NCBI GenBank assembly: GCA_963920525.1 | Contig: OY986437.1 | Coordinates: 98,505,462-98,569,461 of the forward strand | Source of the DNA: Dichetophora obliterata | Lineage: Eukaryota; Arthropoda; Insecta; Diptera; Sciomyzidae | Direction of reading: 5' to 3' | DNA length: 64,000 bases | Shown here: in pieces, positions 44,037-54,369 of the stretch | Numbering within the stretch: position 1 is the first letter of the stretch | How the letters are laid out: each line of letters opens with the position of its first letter | Notes under the pieces: generated by a model | The model's input: the letters and a program-made list of their open reading frames with translations, nothing else | The model's database searches: none | Told to the model about the DNA's origin: nothing | Program-made: the position numbers and the translations under genes

Positions 44037-45505
44037 CAGTCTTTCTCAAAGTGGGCGATAGCGCCCTCTTGTGGGCGATAGAGACTTACAGGGGGGCGGA
44101 GAAAGATAAAGAGAAAACTGGGATGAACCGTTATTCAATTCAATGAGTCGCTTTATAGTTAACCTAAAGATAAGAGAAGATGAATTAAATACGTGCATAA
44201 AAAACTAAAGCTTATATGAATGTAAAGTTAACTGTACTAAAACCTTTTCAATATTAATCCAGTAGGAAAAACTGAACTCAAAATTGTTATGCTTTTCATT
44301 ACATGTATATTACTTCAAAACACTGAGGTTCATACATGGATATGAAAAGTGATAGTGTATGTGGATTATTTATGATAAATTTTAGTTATTTATAACAACT
44401 CTTGAAATGTTGGTAAAACATTGCTTTAAATTTTATTTATGTTATTAGGACTACTGCAACTTACACACAATAAATATATGCGATTATTTTGAATACCATT
44501 CCACAGTGATCAGCAATGAGTCAATGAGTGCTATGACGTCAGCAATGAGTATTTTTGTCGTAACCTCTCTTCTTGCTCTTTTTACTATGATTTTTTCGCT
44601 GAGAAAGAATTGCCAAGTACACTTAGAACTTTTTTGCTATAACGGTTTCTATTTTTATTGGAAAATTTAAGTAAAAATCAGTTATATTCGATGAAAAGTG
44701 GCCATTAAACTTTCCTAAAAAAATTTTTTGCTATGGCGTCAACACAAAAATATACACATTCATTACACAAATTAACTACTTGCAAATACAAACCAAAGTT
44801 CGTCATCATCGATATCTTTTCTACATTGCTTTGCTCGGTACGAATTCCGTATACGAGCGCATCTGTTGTATTTTTATTAATGTCTTAACAACATTATTAG
44901 CAAGTTTTACTTAACAAGTTTTTTTTATTAATACCAACATGTCAGAACCAAAAAAAAAGGGAAGGCAATACAAATCAGAATATATAAAATACGGATTTAT
45001 TGAAAATCTTCTAAATCCATCTTCGCCTATGTGCGTTATTTGTAATCAGAAAAGATTTTCGAATGAAGCGATGAAGCCTTCCAGGCTACAGGATCATCTG
45101 AATAAACTTCATTCAGATAAGAAGGACAAAAATGAATCCTATTTTGAAGACTTAAATAAGCAGTATAAAGATCAGCCAACTGTCTCTAAACTTTTTTCAG
45201 CGGCTTTTAAGCATGACAATAACGAACTTCGAGCTTCATATAATATTTCTTTGCTCATTGCTCAAACAGGGAAACCACATTCTATTGGGGAAGAATTAAT
45301 TTTACCAGACATAAAAGAAGTATTAACTACTGTGCTTCATAAACCAGCGGCAGATTTCTTTTAACATGAATAAAAGTTTTGCTAAATATTACATATAAAG
45401 TTGTGTGTGCAAACTCATTTAGAATACCTATTACTTTTTAGGGAGCGCTAGAAAGTAATTGAATCTCAAAGTGGGCAGCAGATGAAATAAGTTTGAGAAC
45501 CTATT
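44037..45505. mobile_element. hAT element retaining only a BED-finger N-terminus
   Basis: A 1469-bp element flanked by CTTTAAAA (44029-44036 and 45506-45513), the 8-bp duplication of hAT. Imperfect inverted ends share TTCTCAAA close to the termini. It contains one plus-strand open frame (44939-45364); the rest of the transposase is deleted. The Tc1-like element ends 30 bp to its left. Confidence 0.82.
44939..45364 (+). CDS. BED zinc finger N-terminal fragment of a hAT transposase (ZBED5/FAM200-like)
   Basis: An intact 141-codon frame starting MSEPKKKGRQYKSEYIKYGF. The finger reads CVICNQ...F (Cys-X2-Cys) followed by HLNKLH, the BED-type Cys2His arrangement used to bind transposon ends. After it come ELRASYNISLLIAQTGKPHS and GEELILPDIKEVLTTVL, the conserved start of Buster/ZBED5-type hAT transposases, which normally continue for several hundred residues with the RNase H-like catalytic domain and dimerisation region. 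Here the frame ends at 45364, so a DNA-binding fragment without catalysis would be made. Such a fragment could in principle compete for element ends (inference). The frame is undamaged. Promoter and expression are unknown. Confidence 0.75.
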   Translation: MSEPKKKGRQYKSEYIKYGFIENLLNPSSPMCVICNQKRFSNEAMKPSRLQDHLNKLHSDKKDKNESYFEDLNKQYKDQPTVSKLFSAAFKHDNNELRASYNISLLIAQTGKPHSIGEELILPDIKEVLTTVLHKPAADFF

Positions 45506-45514
45506 CTTTAAAAC

Positions 45515-46380
45515 ATACATATATCTACAACAGACCGTTTTCGTGCAACTTCAAATTCTCTAATAAGCGAATATGTTATCGAACTACTATTTTATTTTAT
45601 TTTTTAAATAATCCCTATCCTAAACGTTTTAATTTATAAGAAAATTATTAAAACAATTGCAAGTATATGAAAATTCTCATTGAGTTTTCTGATTTATTCG
45701 GTTTTCAAAATTTCGCAGCAACTCCGGGATCCCGTCATTGGACTTCCTATTTCTTAGCAAAAATAAAAAACCTTAAAAAATTAATTTAAAAAATTAACTA
45801 ATTTAACATTTTTATTGAGAAATGTAAAAATAAAATATGTTACAAACCATGTCGTATTACATTTTCTGGGAAAATTTTAGTTGTATCAACAACAACGATG
45901 AGGTAAGTTTTTTATAAATTTGATATTTTTGATATGATCTCAATTCACTTTATTGCATAAATAAACCAAGCATCGAACGAACATGGGTTGAGTGGTTTGC
46001 GTTTTTGTTGTTGTTACAAATATCAAAATGTTGTGTTGTAACCTTAAGTAAAATGCCTGCAACAGTGGTGCAGCGAGTGGTATTAACTGCAATAATAATG
46101 CCAATGAAAACAACAATAACAGCAAAAATAACTTCTCATGACAACAATAACAACAAATTTAATTTTGTTAGTTACAGTATCTTGATTGTCGTGAAGCGTT
46201 TAATAAGTAGGTCTGGTTAGTTGGACACGTGTAAATTGTTGTTATAGTTGTTATTACATTGGTTCAAGCTATTGTTTTTGTGTTTGTTGTTGTTGTCATT
46301 AGCAGCATTGTTATTCTGCCTGCTGTTGTTATCAAAGTTGTCTGTTCTTGTTTTTTGTGATTGTATTGTTATATTTAATA
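45515..46380. other. non-coding stretch with CAA/GTT low complexity
   Basis: AAC/AAT-rich sequence near 46080-46160 faces GTT-rich sequence at 46225-46350. No gene recognised. Confidence 0.5.
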
Positions 46381-46503
46381 ATACCCAATGTGCACACAAA
46401 CGGATGCGGATCCGTTACGAACCCGTTACGAGTCCGTCAGTACGCACTGCGCTTTCTTATGTTTCGACGGACCTGTTACGAACCCGTAACGAATCCGCCA
46501 AAA

Positions 46504-46604
46504 GAGTCTGAAACGCATTCGTATATGAAGTCCGAAACGGATTCGTATCTGAAGTCCGTTACGGATTCGTTCCTGAAGTCCGTTCTGAGTCCGAGGCGGA
46601 TCCG
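46504..46604 (+). repeat. 24-bp minisatellite, cluster 1
   Basis: About 3.5 units of GTCCGAAACGGATTCG plus TATCTGAA. Each unit contains the palindrome TCCGAAACGGA or TCCGTTACGGA. The frame through it encodes an octapeptide repeat (SETDSYLK), probably without meaning. Confidence 0.85.
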
Positions 46605-46982
46605 AAAAAATGAAAAAAGCATTTCGTATTTTTGAGAGGAATCTTATGTTTCGACGAACCCGTTACGAATCCTTCAAAAAAATTTCCACAACGTTAACAT
46701 AAAAGACAGTCTCAAATTTGTTTTACAATTTCTTATTTTATTTTCAGTAGATTAGGGATACGAAATACAATTGTGTACTTATTTTTGTTGTTATTTTTAT
46801 TTTTATTATACATTGATATAATTTCAAATTTCCTTCTTTAAAATGTTATATGTAGAATGTAAGAACTGAATTAGCAAAAAAATAAAAAAATGTTGAACAT
46901 ACATAAACATTATTGTCCTTTTTTGAATAAGAACTATTTTTAAAAAACGAGTCCGTTGCGAGTTCGCATTATTTAAAAAAAA

Positions 46983-47119
46983 GAGTCTGAAACGGATTCG
47001 TATGTGAAGTCCGAAACGGATTCGTATGTGAAGTCCGAAACGGATTCGTATCTGAAGCCCGAAACGGATTCGTATCTAAAGTCCGAAACGGATTCGTAAC
47101 TGAAGTCCGTAACGGAGAG
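46983..47119 (+). repeat. 24-bp minisatellite, cluster 2
   Basis: About 5.5 units of the same sequence in the same orientation as cluster 1, more uniform than cluster 1. Confidence 0.88.
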
Positions 47120-47638
47120 AGGAATTTCATACGAAAAAGGATCCGTTCCGGATGCGAAACGCAATCCGTTTCGGACAAAATGTACGAAGAAGTGAGTTCG
47201 TTACGGATTCGTAACGGATCCGTTTGGCACACTGGGTAGGTATTTATTTTCACTCTCACAACAGTTTCATTCAGATTTTCCATAATTCTAACAAAAATTA
47301 CAGCTTGTAAATAAGAATTTTTTAAAAGAAAAACATTCATGTTACCTTCTTAAGCTCTTTTTTAATACTAAATAATATACGTTTCAACTAGCTTCTACTT
47401 TATTGTTATTATTTTATAATATAAAAAATATTATTCTTAACAAGATTAATATCATAAAACTTATCACAGTCTTAAGAGTTTAAAGGGAACCATCTATCCA
47501 TACCAGTTGCCTAGATATGGAGGTGTTCCGCGGGTCTGGACCTGGCAGAGCCATGGAAACATTCCCAAATATCTCACGTTATTATGAATTGATTCAAATA
47601 TTGAGTTAAGGCCGGCGGGTCCTTTTGGGGGGGTTGGG

Positions 47639-48611
47639 GTTACTGTAGAATATGACGAATGGTTTGAAACTCATGAAAGTGTATGTTCAATAAACCACGA
47701 AGGTTCTTCAGGAGCTATGAAGGTGCAAGGTATGGTTGAACTATTTAAACGATCGCTAGAAAAATATAGAGTCAGATACAAAACCTACATAGGTGATGGA
47801 AATAGTATAAAATTTACAAATATAGTGGCCTCAGATCCATATGGTCAAGAATTTCCGATTGAAAAACGTGAGTGTTATGGCCACGTTGCTAAAAGAATGG
47901 ATACCTGACTTCGAGAAGTAATAAGAAAAGAGAAGCTGGGTGGAAAAGGATTACTTACAAAAGATTTGATAAAAAAACTCTCAACATATTATGGATTGGC
48001 AATTCGTAGGAATACAGACAGTGTACCTAACATGAAAAAAGCTATTCTTGCAATTTTCTACCATAAAATTTCCACGAACAAGAAACCACAACACAAATGG
48101 TGTACCACTGGCGCAGATAGCTGGTGTCAGTGGCAAAAAGCTAAGGCTGGACAACAGAATATAAAACATTTTGAACATCCGCCACCAACGGATGCCAAGG
48201 TTCAGAAACATATATTACTAATATATGAAGATCTCTTGCGGGATGAACTTCTGGAAAGGTGTTGAGGTGGTACCACTCTCAAAATTCGAATGAATGTTTT
48301 AATTCAACCATTTGGAGACTAGCACCAAAGCATCTAAATAGTGGCCTAAAATTATTGAGATAGCATCCTTCATAGTCACTGGCATATTTAATAAAGGTTT
48401 CTATGCTTTTTTGCTTATAATGGAGCAGTTAGATATAATTATTCGACGTCACAGCTTGGAATTCGCGAAAAATGCTGAAAGAAAGAAAGATCGTAAGAGC
48501 TCTCTATCTAGCAAGGAGGCCAGAAGAGCACGCAGAGAAAAACACTCAACAGAAAATAGTTTTTTTAAAGAAGCAGAAGGCGTACTGTATGGTTCTGGAA
48601 TAGCTGACTAG
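47639..48611 (+). pseudogene. Mutator-like transposase relic
   Basis: Starting at about 47639 the frame reads VEYDEWFETHESVCSINHEG, GAMKVQGMVELFKRSLEKY, YKTYIGDGNSIKFTNIV (a candidate catalytic Asp in GDG), then EKRECYGHVAKRM and, after a stop at 47906-47908, GGKGLLTKDLIKKLSTYYGL, AIRRNTDSVPNMKKAILAIF and STNKKPQHKWCTTGADSW. A later block NSNECFNSTIWRLAPKHLNS (about 48275) shifts frame near 48350 and ends in a basic tail (RRARREKHSTENSFF) at 48611. The block order fits insect Mutator-like transposases as I know them. There are at least one stop and two frameshifts. The N-terminus and the element's long terminal repeats were not found. Confidence 0.7.
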
Positions 48612-48614
48612 CCG

Positions 48615-49695
48615 GTAAATTTAAATTTTCAACATTTTTTTTACTTAAAAAACTTTAAACGTTATTTTCTCAAAACATTGTTTTTCAAGTTTGCGTGCAG
48701 GATATCTCAAAACATACTCAACCGATCAAGATGAAATTTCAAATATATATTTTTAATAATATTTACAACACTTTGGTAGAAAGGGTATTTTGAAATAAAC
48801 TCTCAAATTTTTTAATTTTTATATAAATAAAAATAACCGACATTTTTTTTAGTCGAATAAATCATTAAATATCGCTTAAATAAAAATTTGACCTCCACCA
48901 TATCCAAGAAAATTACCTAAAAAATAAAAAAACTTGTATCTGGTATGTTTCCGATGATCCTGACAGACGCTACATTGCACGCAGTAAAAAAAGGTCTTTC
49001 GCGGAAATCAAGATTATAGGCACCATTTTTATTTTTTCAAAGTTCCAGACATTTTTAAATATTAACATTAATTTTTTCAATCTGAAAGCCTTGTCTAAAC
49101 ATTGCTATTTTTCTTGTTTCTAAAGAGCCTTAAGCACGAATCCAAATGCATGTGTTTGCCAAAAAAAATTTCCAAGAAAGTAATGAAAATTTGATTTAGT
49201 TCAGTGTTTAATTTTTCTAAATCGGTCAAAAATTAACAAAGATATAGTATGATATGTGGAGTTTCCAGAAATTTGGTGTTGTTTAGAATCAATTCAACTA
49301 GTTCATAATTTTTTTACCTACTTACCGTTTTTCGACGTTTCAAATACATACCATCTACTATACCAATAATTCATACCAATTAAACTATATCATACCCAGG
49401 GACCTGTTATGATCTTTTTTAAAAGTCAATAAATTTCCATTATTTTTTGACCGATATGTTTTCGATTAGACATACAGTAACAGTTAAATTTTTCATTTTC
49501 TTTTCGTAATAATTAACATTAACATACATTACATGATGCCATGTACATATGGTAGGAACGTACTTCAGTAAAAAAATACATCGATGTTTTTTTCGATGTG
49601 ATTTATCGACATATTACAGAGATGCATTTCGATGAATCATAAAGAAACATCGATGTTTTCAAAACATCGAATGAAAATATAAAAATTTTTCTTCA
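48615..49695. other. non-coding AT-rich stretch
   Basis: No gene. Repeated ATCGATGTTTT words lie near 49575-49675. Confidence 0.5.
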
Positions 49696-50283
49696 GTTAT
49701 AAACAGGGCTGCGGAATCGGACCAAAAACCTCGACTCCTCAAAATATCGAAGCTCCGATTCCAACTCTGACTCCGACCAAATAATTAAAAAAATTTTTAT
49801 TTTAATTTTTAGTAAATATTTTTATAAAAATTACTCTTTATATAGCAGTTTAAAAAATATAAACAAAAACAGTTTTTCAAGTGAAGATTGGTATTTAATT
49901 GAAAGCGGATTTTTCTTGCTACTAAACTACTTGGAGTGCTATATTATTGTCTTTTTCAATCGCAATTTTTAATATTTTTGGATAAAATCGTTGAAGGTGC
50001 TTTTTTAGGTTAGATGGCCTCGTTCAACCAAAACTACTTATTTAAGCATCACAATTTTGTTTCTTTATCTTCATCTTTAATTGAACACTGACACAAGTAA
50101 TGTTTTCAGTCGGATGTAATTTTTAAATAGTCAGAAACTGCTGACTTTATCGATATTTTTTTTGCCATTTTCTTAACTGTTAATACAATACAATTTTTAA
50201 ATTCTGGTTTTAAGCTATCACTAATATTTCAGCTATGGTAGCTGTTGTAGCAAGACGTTAAAATTTGGCTTACGATACATTAA

Positions 50284-50547
50284 CAGCCCTATTCTGGGAA
50301 ATTAACAAATTGTTAACCAGTATTTTGAATATTTCTATGTGTTAGTTGTAATTTTTTGATTTCAAAACAAAATTTGAAGCTTAAAAATAAAAAATTTTGA
50401 TAAAAATTGTCAACTGATTTTCAGTTATTGACAATTTCATTAACAAATTTTGATTTATGAGCTTTAAATTTTGTTTTGAAAACAACAAACACATAGAAAT
50501 ATTAAAAAAACTGGTTAACAATTTGTTAATTTGCCAGAATAGGGCTG
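50284..50547. mobile_element. 264-bp palindromic MITE nested in the hAT element
   Basis: The two halves are reverse complements along most of their length, starting CAGCCCTATTCTGG. TAA stands on both sides (50281-50283 and 50548-50550), suggesting a 3-bp target duplication. No coding capacity. Confidence 0.82.
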
Positions 50548-50740
50548 TAAGTATAGTTACTTATATATGCAGCATTGGGTAGGTAACTTTGAAAACTTTG
50601 ACAACAACAACGTGACCTACATAAATTACCAGCCACAAAAACAAGACTCACAGTCTAGTAGCCATAAAACAGCCAAACATTCTTTTCATACGACATACAA
50701 CAGACGATTTATATAATTCCTAAGTAGTTCTTTCTGAAAG

Positions 50741-51402
50741 CATATAAATAGACAGGACATAACCAGCTAATGCAGCATTCCTTTTTAGGTGAGCTCAAGC
50801 CTAGTAGCTACTGCCTCGGCTGACCGTCAGGTCTATCGTCCGGGAGGGTGGCGAACGGTAATTGGTTATTTTTTGTTATTTTTAAGAGTAGTTAGCTATT
50901 TTATTTTTATTTTTTTTTCTTTTGTTTTGCTACCTCGGTTGACCGCAAGGCCTATCACCGGGGCTGCGACATAGGCATTCGCTGTCGCGCCACTACGGCG
51001 TCTACAGTTGACCTACTCTATTATGTCGTATTAGAAATAACGGAGCATTCCTTTTTAGCGATTGCCAACGATTACCAAAGCGATCACCAACGGACTACCA
51101 ATTACCGAAGCAATTACCGATTACTAAAGTGCATACCAACCGATTACCGATTACCAAAGTGATTACCAACCGAGTACCGATTACTGAAGCGATTACCAAC
51201 CGATTACCAACCAATTACCAAAGCGATTACCAACTGATTACCAATGTCCAAAGCGATTACCAATTGATTACCGGCTTCTAAAGCAATTGCCAACTGATGA
51301 CCGAGTATTAAAGCGATTACCAACTGATTACTAAGCAACCCACTAGCGACCACCCGAAGCTGCATAACTAAGAGGTATAATAAGGAGAAAGTATTCAATA
51401 AA
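50741..51402 (+). other. TATA-box to poly(A)-signal segment, possible solo LTR remnant
   Basis: CATATAAATAGAC at 50741 resembles a TATA box, AATAAA at 51397-51402 a polyadenylation signal, with a minisatellite between. Two related segments (CTCGGCTGACCGTCAGGTCT near 50816 and CTCGGTTGACCGCAAGGCCT near 50935) are direct repeats, and ATTCCTTTTTAG occurs at about 50777 and 51047. An LTR would have this layout, but I could not find matching TG...CA ends with a target duplication. Confidence 0.3.
51058..51345 (+). repeat. 30-bp minisatellite (GATTACCAA units)
   Basis: About ten units built from GCGATTACCAACTGATTACC and an AAA- or GAA-containing spacer. The reverse frame encodes a GNQLVIALDI decapeptide repeat, most likely a by-product. 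Confidence 0.88.
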
Positions 51403-51807
51403 GTAACTTTGTGAATTACTGGTAACCCTGAGTCTTTTATTTTCAAAATAATTTGTGAGAGTTAGTGAACCTTTTCACAGGACCCTGATAGAACCACGTC
51501 ACACTGTAGTGTTTCATTTTTAACGTGTAGGCGATAATTTCACATGGTTATCCAAATTAACAAAATTACTGTTACTTACAAAATTTACAAAACTATGCGA
51601 CATATTATTTATTCTTCAGGATTTTTTTTTGCCGGAGACGGAGTCGATGCATTTTTCCCGACTCTCACTCCTTTGCACAAAAATTTCTACCGACTCCGAC
51701 TCCGCAGCTCTGGTTATAAATATACAACAAGAAAGAAAAACACAACGTAATTTCAATGAATGTTTTAAATAAAAACTCGCAGTGCTGCCCATATTTCCAA
51801 TGAATTT

Positions 51808-52197
51808 TCATTTAACCGACCAACTAACTGTCGCTCTTAAGTAGACAGATAGCTCATCCAAAAAGGTGTCTTCACCTCTATTACATTTCCAGTTCTGATG
51901 AACTAATTTCTGATGATCGCTGCAAAGGCTGAAGGTCATTCCCTCATCTTTTGAACTACGGTTCGATTTATCTGAATCAGATTCGCCTTGATTTTCGTTG
52001 AGACTATCTTTTATAAAATCTTTAATTTTTTGAACGGCACTTGCACAAGCGAACAGGTCTTGAAAATGTATTTTTTTGAAACGTGGGTCCAATAGTGCAC
52101 AAATATTTAGAATTAAAACGCTTTCAATAGCGCCCATTCGCATATTGTTTTTTTTTTTTTGAGCGAGTTTTTGTACTTCCATTACAAGAGTTATCAA
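51808..52197 (-). pseudogene. hAT transposase C-terminal fragment (ZBED1-like)
   Basis: The minus-strand frame contains ILNICALLDPRFKKIHFQDL, the hallmark near the end of the catalytic domain of hAT transposases, followed by an acidic serine-rich linker (GESDSDKSNRSSKDE), and FLDELSVYLRATV, the start of the dimerisation region. The dimerisation helix itself is cut off by a stop at 51808. No N-terminal part was found, so it is a fragment. It lies just outside the 2-kb hAT element (ending 51712); whether the two are related is not shown. Confidence 0.75.
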
Positions 52198-52393
52198 TCA
52201 CTAGAGATTTTAGTTTTGAAACCTTGGAATGCACTAAGGAAATTACTTTACTGCTTGTGCAGTATTTATCCCGTCAGCATTAGAGGTGCTGTTTTGTGAA
52301 GAATTAGAATTTTACTGACTGTTCACAGCATTGTCGCATCTTCGGCGAACAACCGAATTGTTCGCATTGATTAAATAATATGAAAATTTTGTA

Positions 52394-53263
52394 CAGGGTC
52401 CGCCATATAACTTTTTTTTTTGAAAATTCGATAAAAAAAACTACTGAATATTTTCTCAAATTTCTTTTTTTATTTGAAAGTACAATTCTTTCAGTTAATA
52501 ATGGAAAATAATTTTATTCAAATGGCTGCCTCGACTGGCCATGCAGTAGCCTACACTATCGGTCCAATTTTTAAGCACATTATCGATTGTGTGTCACGAA
52601 TATTGTCCTTTAAAGCGTCAATTGTCTCTGGCTTGTCGACGTAACACTTATCTTTGAGGGCACCCCACAAATAATAGTCCAACGGTGTCAAATCGCAGCT
52701 CCGAGGTGGCCAAACGACATCAGCTCTGCGGCTGATAATGCGACCATCAAAAACAGGGCGCAAAACATCTGCTGTGTGGCACACGTAGCGCCGTCCTGTT
52801 GAAATCAAATGTTGCCAATATCCTCCTCTTCAATTTTTGTGAACAAAAATTCGTTCAACATGGCCCGATAACGATCGCCATTGACTGTAACGGCCACTCC
52901 TTGCTCATTTTCGAAGAAAAATGGCCCAATTATGCCTCTGGAACAAAATCCGTACCAAACAGTGACTCGTTTTGAATGCAGCGGCTTTTCAATGTATGCG
53001 TGCGGGTTTTCTGTGCCCCAAATGCGACAATTTTGCTTGTTTACATACCCGCCAAGATCAAAATGAGCTTCTGATTGGCAAAATCGGCATCTTCTGTAAG
53101 TCGATCGCAGGCCCACTTCTCAGCGTTGTTCAAGCGTATACGCAACCATATTCGTTCAGCGGAAGGATAAAACTAATTATATGTCAAATCAGACATGAGC
53201 TTAGTGTTACCATTCACGAAATAAGCACTAGTTGAAAAAAAAAACGTTATATGGCGGACCCTG
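52394..53263. mobile_element. 870-bp deletion derivative of a Tc1/mariner-superfamily element
   Basis: Near-perfect terminal inverted repeats of about 28 bp starting CAGGGTCCGCCATATAAC, flanked by TA (52392-52393 and 53264-53265). The interior holds only the C-terminal two thirds of a transposase on the minus strand, so the 5' part was lost by internal deletion while both ends survived. Confidence 0.9.
52551..53116 (-). pseudogene. DDE transposase C-terminal part, broken
   Basis: Frame 53116-52805 reads SEAHFDLGGYVNKQNCRIWG, then ENPHAYIEKPLHSKRVTVWY and a variable-loop region ending at KIEEEDIGNI. In a shifted frame FQQDGATC (about 52800) holds the second Asp, and 52808-52551 has DVVWPPRSCDLTPLDYYLWG with the third Asp. 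The first-Asp motif, normally SDEAHF, has lost its Asp here (QSEAHF) through a small deletion. The DNA-binding N-terminus is absent. This is a known insect Tc1/mariner-superfamily type with motifs QQDGA and TPLDYYLWG; I do not assign the subfamily. Confidence 0.82.
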
Positions 53264-53394
53264 TACAATCTTCTTCAAAGTACTATTAATATACCTGAAA
53301 AGTTGTAAGTACCTATATTTTTTTACTTTTCCAAAAAACATCATGAAAATTGCCTATTTTTCGACCTGTCTAGTCGAACTGAACCCTTAAAATT

Positions 53395-53550
53395 AATAAA
53401 ATTTCATTAACTCTTTTCCTATTGACTGCTGGAATCGGTTGAGAAATTGGAAAGGTCTTAGGCCTTCAGAAATCCCTATGGAAATGAAAAAATTTTTTGC
53501 TTCAGCAAAACCCCCCCCCCCCCCACCCCCACCTAAGGAAATACCTTAGG
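53395..53550 (+). repeat. dispersed repeat with C run, copy 1
   Basis: CTTCAGAAATCCCTA, TTTTTTGCTTCAG and a C15-20 run followed by GGAAATACCTTA. It is homologous to 55840-55995; a partial third copy with CAACCCCCCCCC lies near 53765. Repeats of this type often belong to hAT ends (inference). Confidence 0.65.
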
Positions 53551-53559
53551 TCATATAAA

Positions 53560-54210
53560 TAATTTATTTAACTCTTACCACAATTTTTCAACATAAACTT
53601 ACTTGCAATTCTCGCTCGAAATCACAAAAAAAATTAATGGCTGTTTAGAAGCTTTCAAATCAGTGAAAATATTTAGCATTGCTAGCCTCTAATTTATTTT
53701 TTCTTCATTCCAACATAAACCTACATTCACACCAACGCCGTAGACATGGGGGATTCATGGGGTTCAACCCCCCCCCACCCTTAGCAATCCAGTATATTTT
53801 TTATAGTTCTAAGAAATAATAATTTTTTAGAATTATATTTAAGCATAGTGCCAAATTAGTTCATGAAGCAACACGCTTGAACAACAACAAGTTATTTGCT
53901 AACAAACCACCAAGACTGTTTCGTTGATCGCTACATCAAATCTTCAGTAGTAGTAATAAGCTTATACAAAGACTTTATGTTTAATTAAAAAAAAATTATG
54001 TGTTGTTTGCCGCCTTTCAAAGCAAGGTTTTCCAACCGTTTTGCGAATTACTTAATTTTTTATAGCATAAAGATAAATAGAAAATTGTATATCGACTGGC
54101 CTTTTTCAAGAATTTTTCTAAAATCAAATATATTACTAGTCAAAAACGTGAGGTTTGGGATAAAACAAGCATGGTTTCATATGAGTTCCATAGGAGTTCA
54201 CCGAGTGACC
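53560..54210. other. non-coding stretch
   Basis: No confident coding content; a short frame at 53998 has no recognisable domain. Confidence 0.45.
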
Positions 54211-54213
54211 CGA

Positions 54214-54366
54214 GTTGATCGTTTTGTTGTAAATAGAAAAACATTAAAAAAATGTATGGACTTTTTACATATGTCTTAATATTTACTCAGTTGATAGTTA
54301 TGTTGTAAATAGAAAAACATTAAAAAAAATGTATGGACTTTTTATATATTTCTTAATATTTACTCA
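54214..54366 (+). repeat. 77-bp tandem duplication
   Basis: Two copies, starting GTTGATCGTTTTGTTGTAAA (54214) and GTTGATAGTTATGTTGTAAA (54291), nearly identical through CTTAATATTTACTCA. Confidence 0.85.
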
Positions 54367-54369
54367 TAA

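Larger units (their letters stand above)
46384..47236. mobile_element. CpG-rich terminal-inverted-repeat element with 24-bp minisatellites
   Basis: Left end CCCAATGTGCACACAAACGG and right end (complement) CCCAGTGTGCCAAACGGATC are imperfect inverted repeats that continue into GGATCCGTTACGAA-type sequence. Inside are two direct clusters of 24-bp units (46504-46604 and 46983-47119). CpG density is far above the surroundings. Flanking duplication is unclear (TA possible). I cannot assign a superfamily. Confidence 0.65.
49704..51712. mobile_element. non-autonomous hAT element (2009 bp)
   Basis: Ends CAGGGCTGCGGAATCGGA (left) and, as complement, CAGAGCTGCGGAGTCGGA (right), flanked by GTTATAAA (49696-49703 and 51713-51720). 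CAG ends plus an exact 8-bp duplication identify hAT. No transposase. Inside are a palindromic MITE, promoter-like sequence and a 30-bp minisatellite. Confidence 0.92.

Noticed and set aside
46248..46635. Open frames reading through the 24-bp minisatellite (SETDSYLK repeats)
   Set aside because: The octapeptide follows from the 24-bp period; both strands and several frames are open, which favours a DNA-level repeat.
51204..51446. Decapeptide repeat protein (GNQLVIALDI) on the minus strand
   Set aside because: By-product of a 30-bp minisatellite; no start context and no unique domain.
50548..51479. Definite solo LTR
   Set aside because: TATA and AATAAA signals fit, but no TG...CA ends with a matching short duplication could be found, so it is listed only as a possible remnant.
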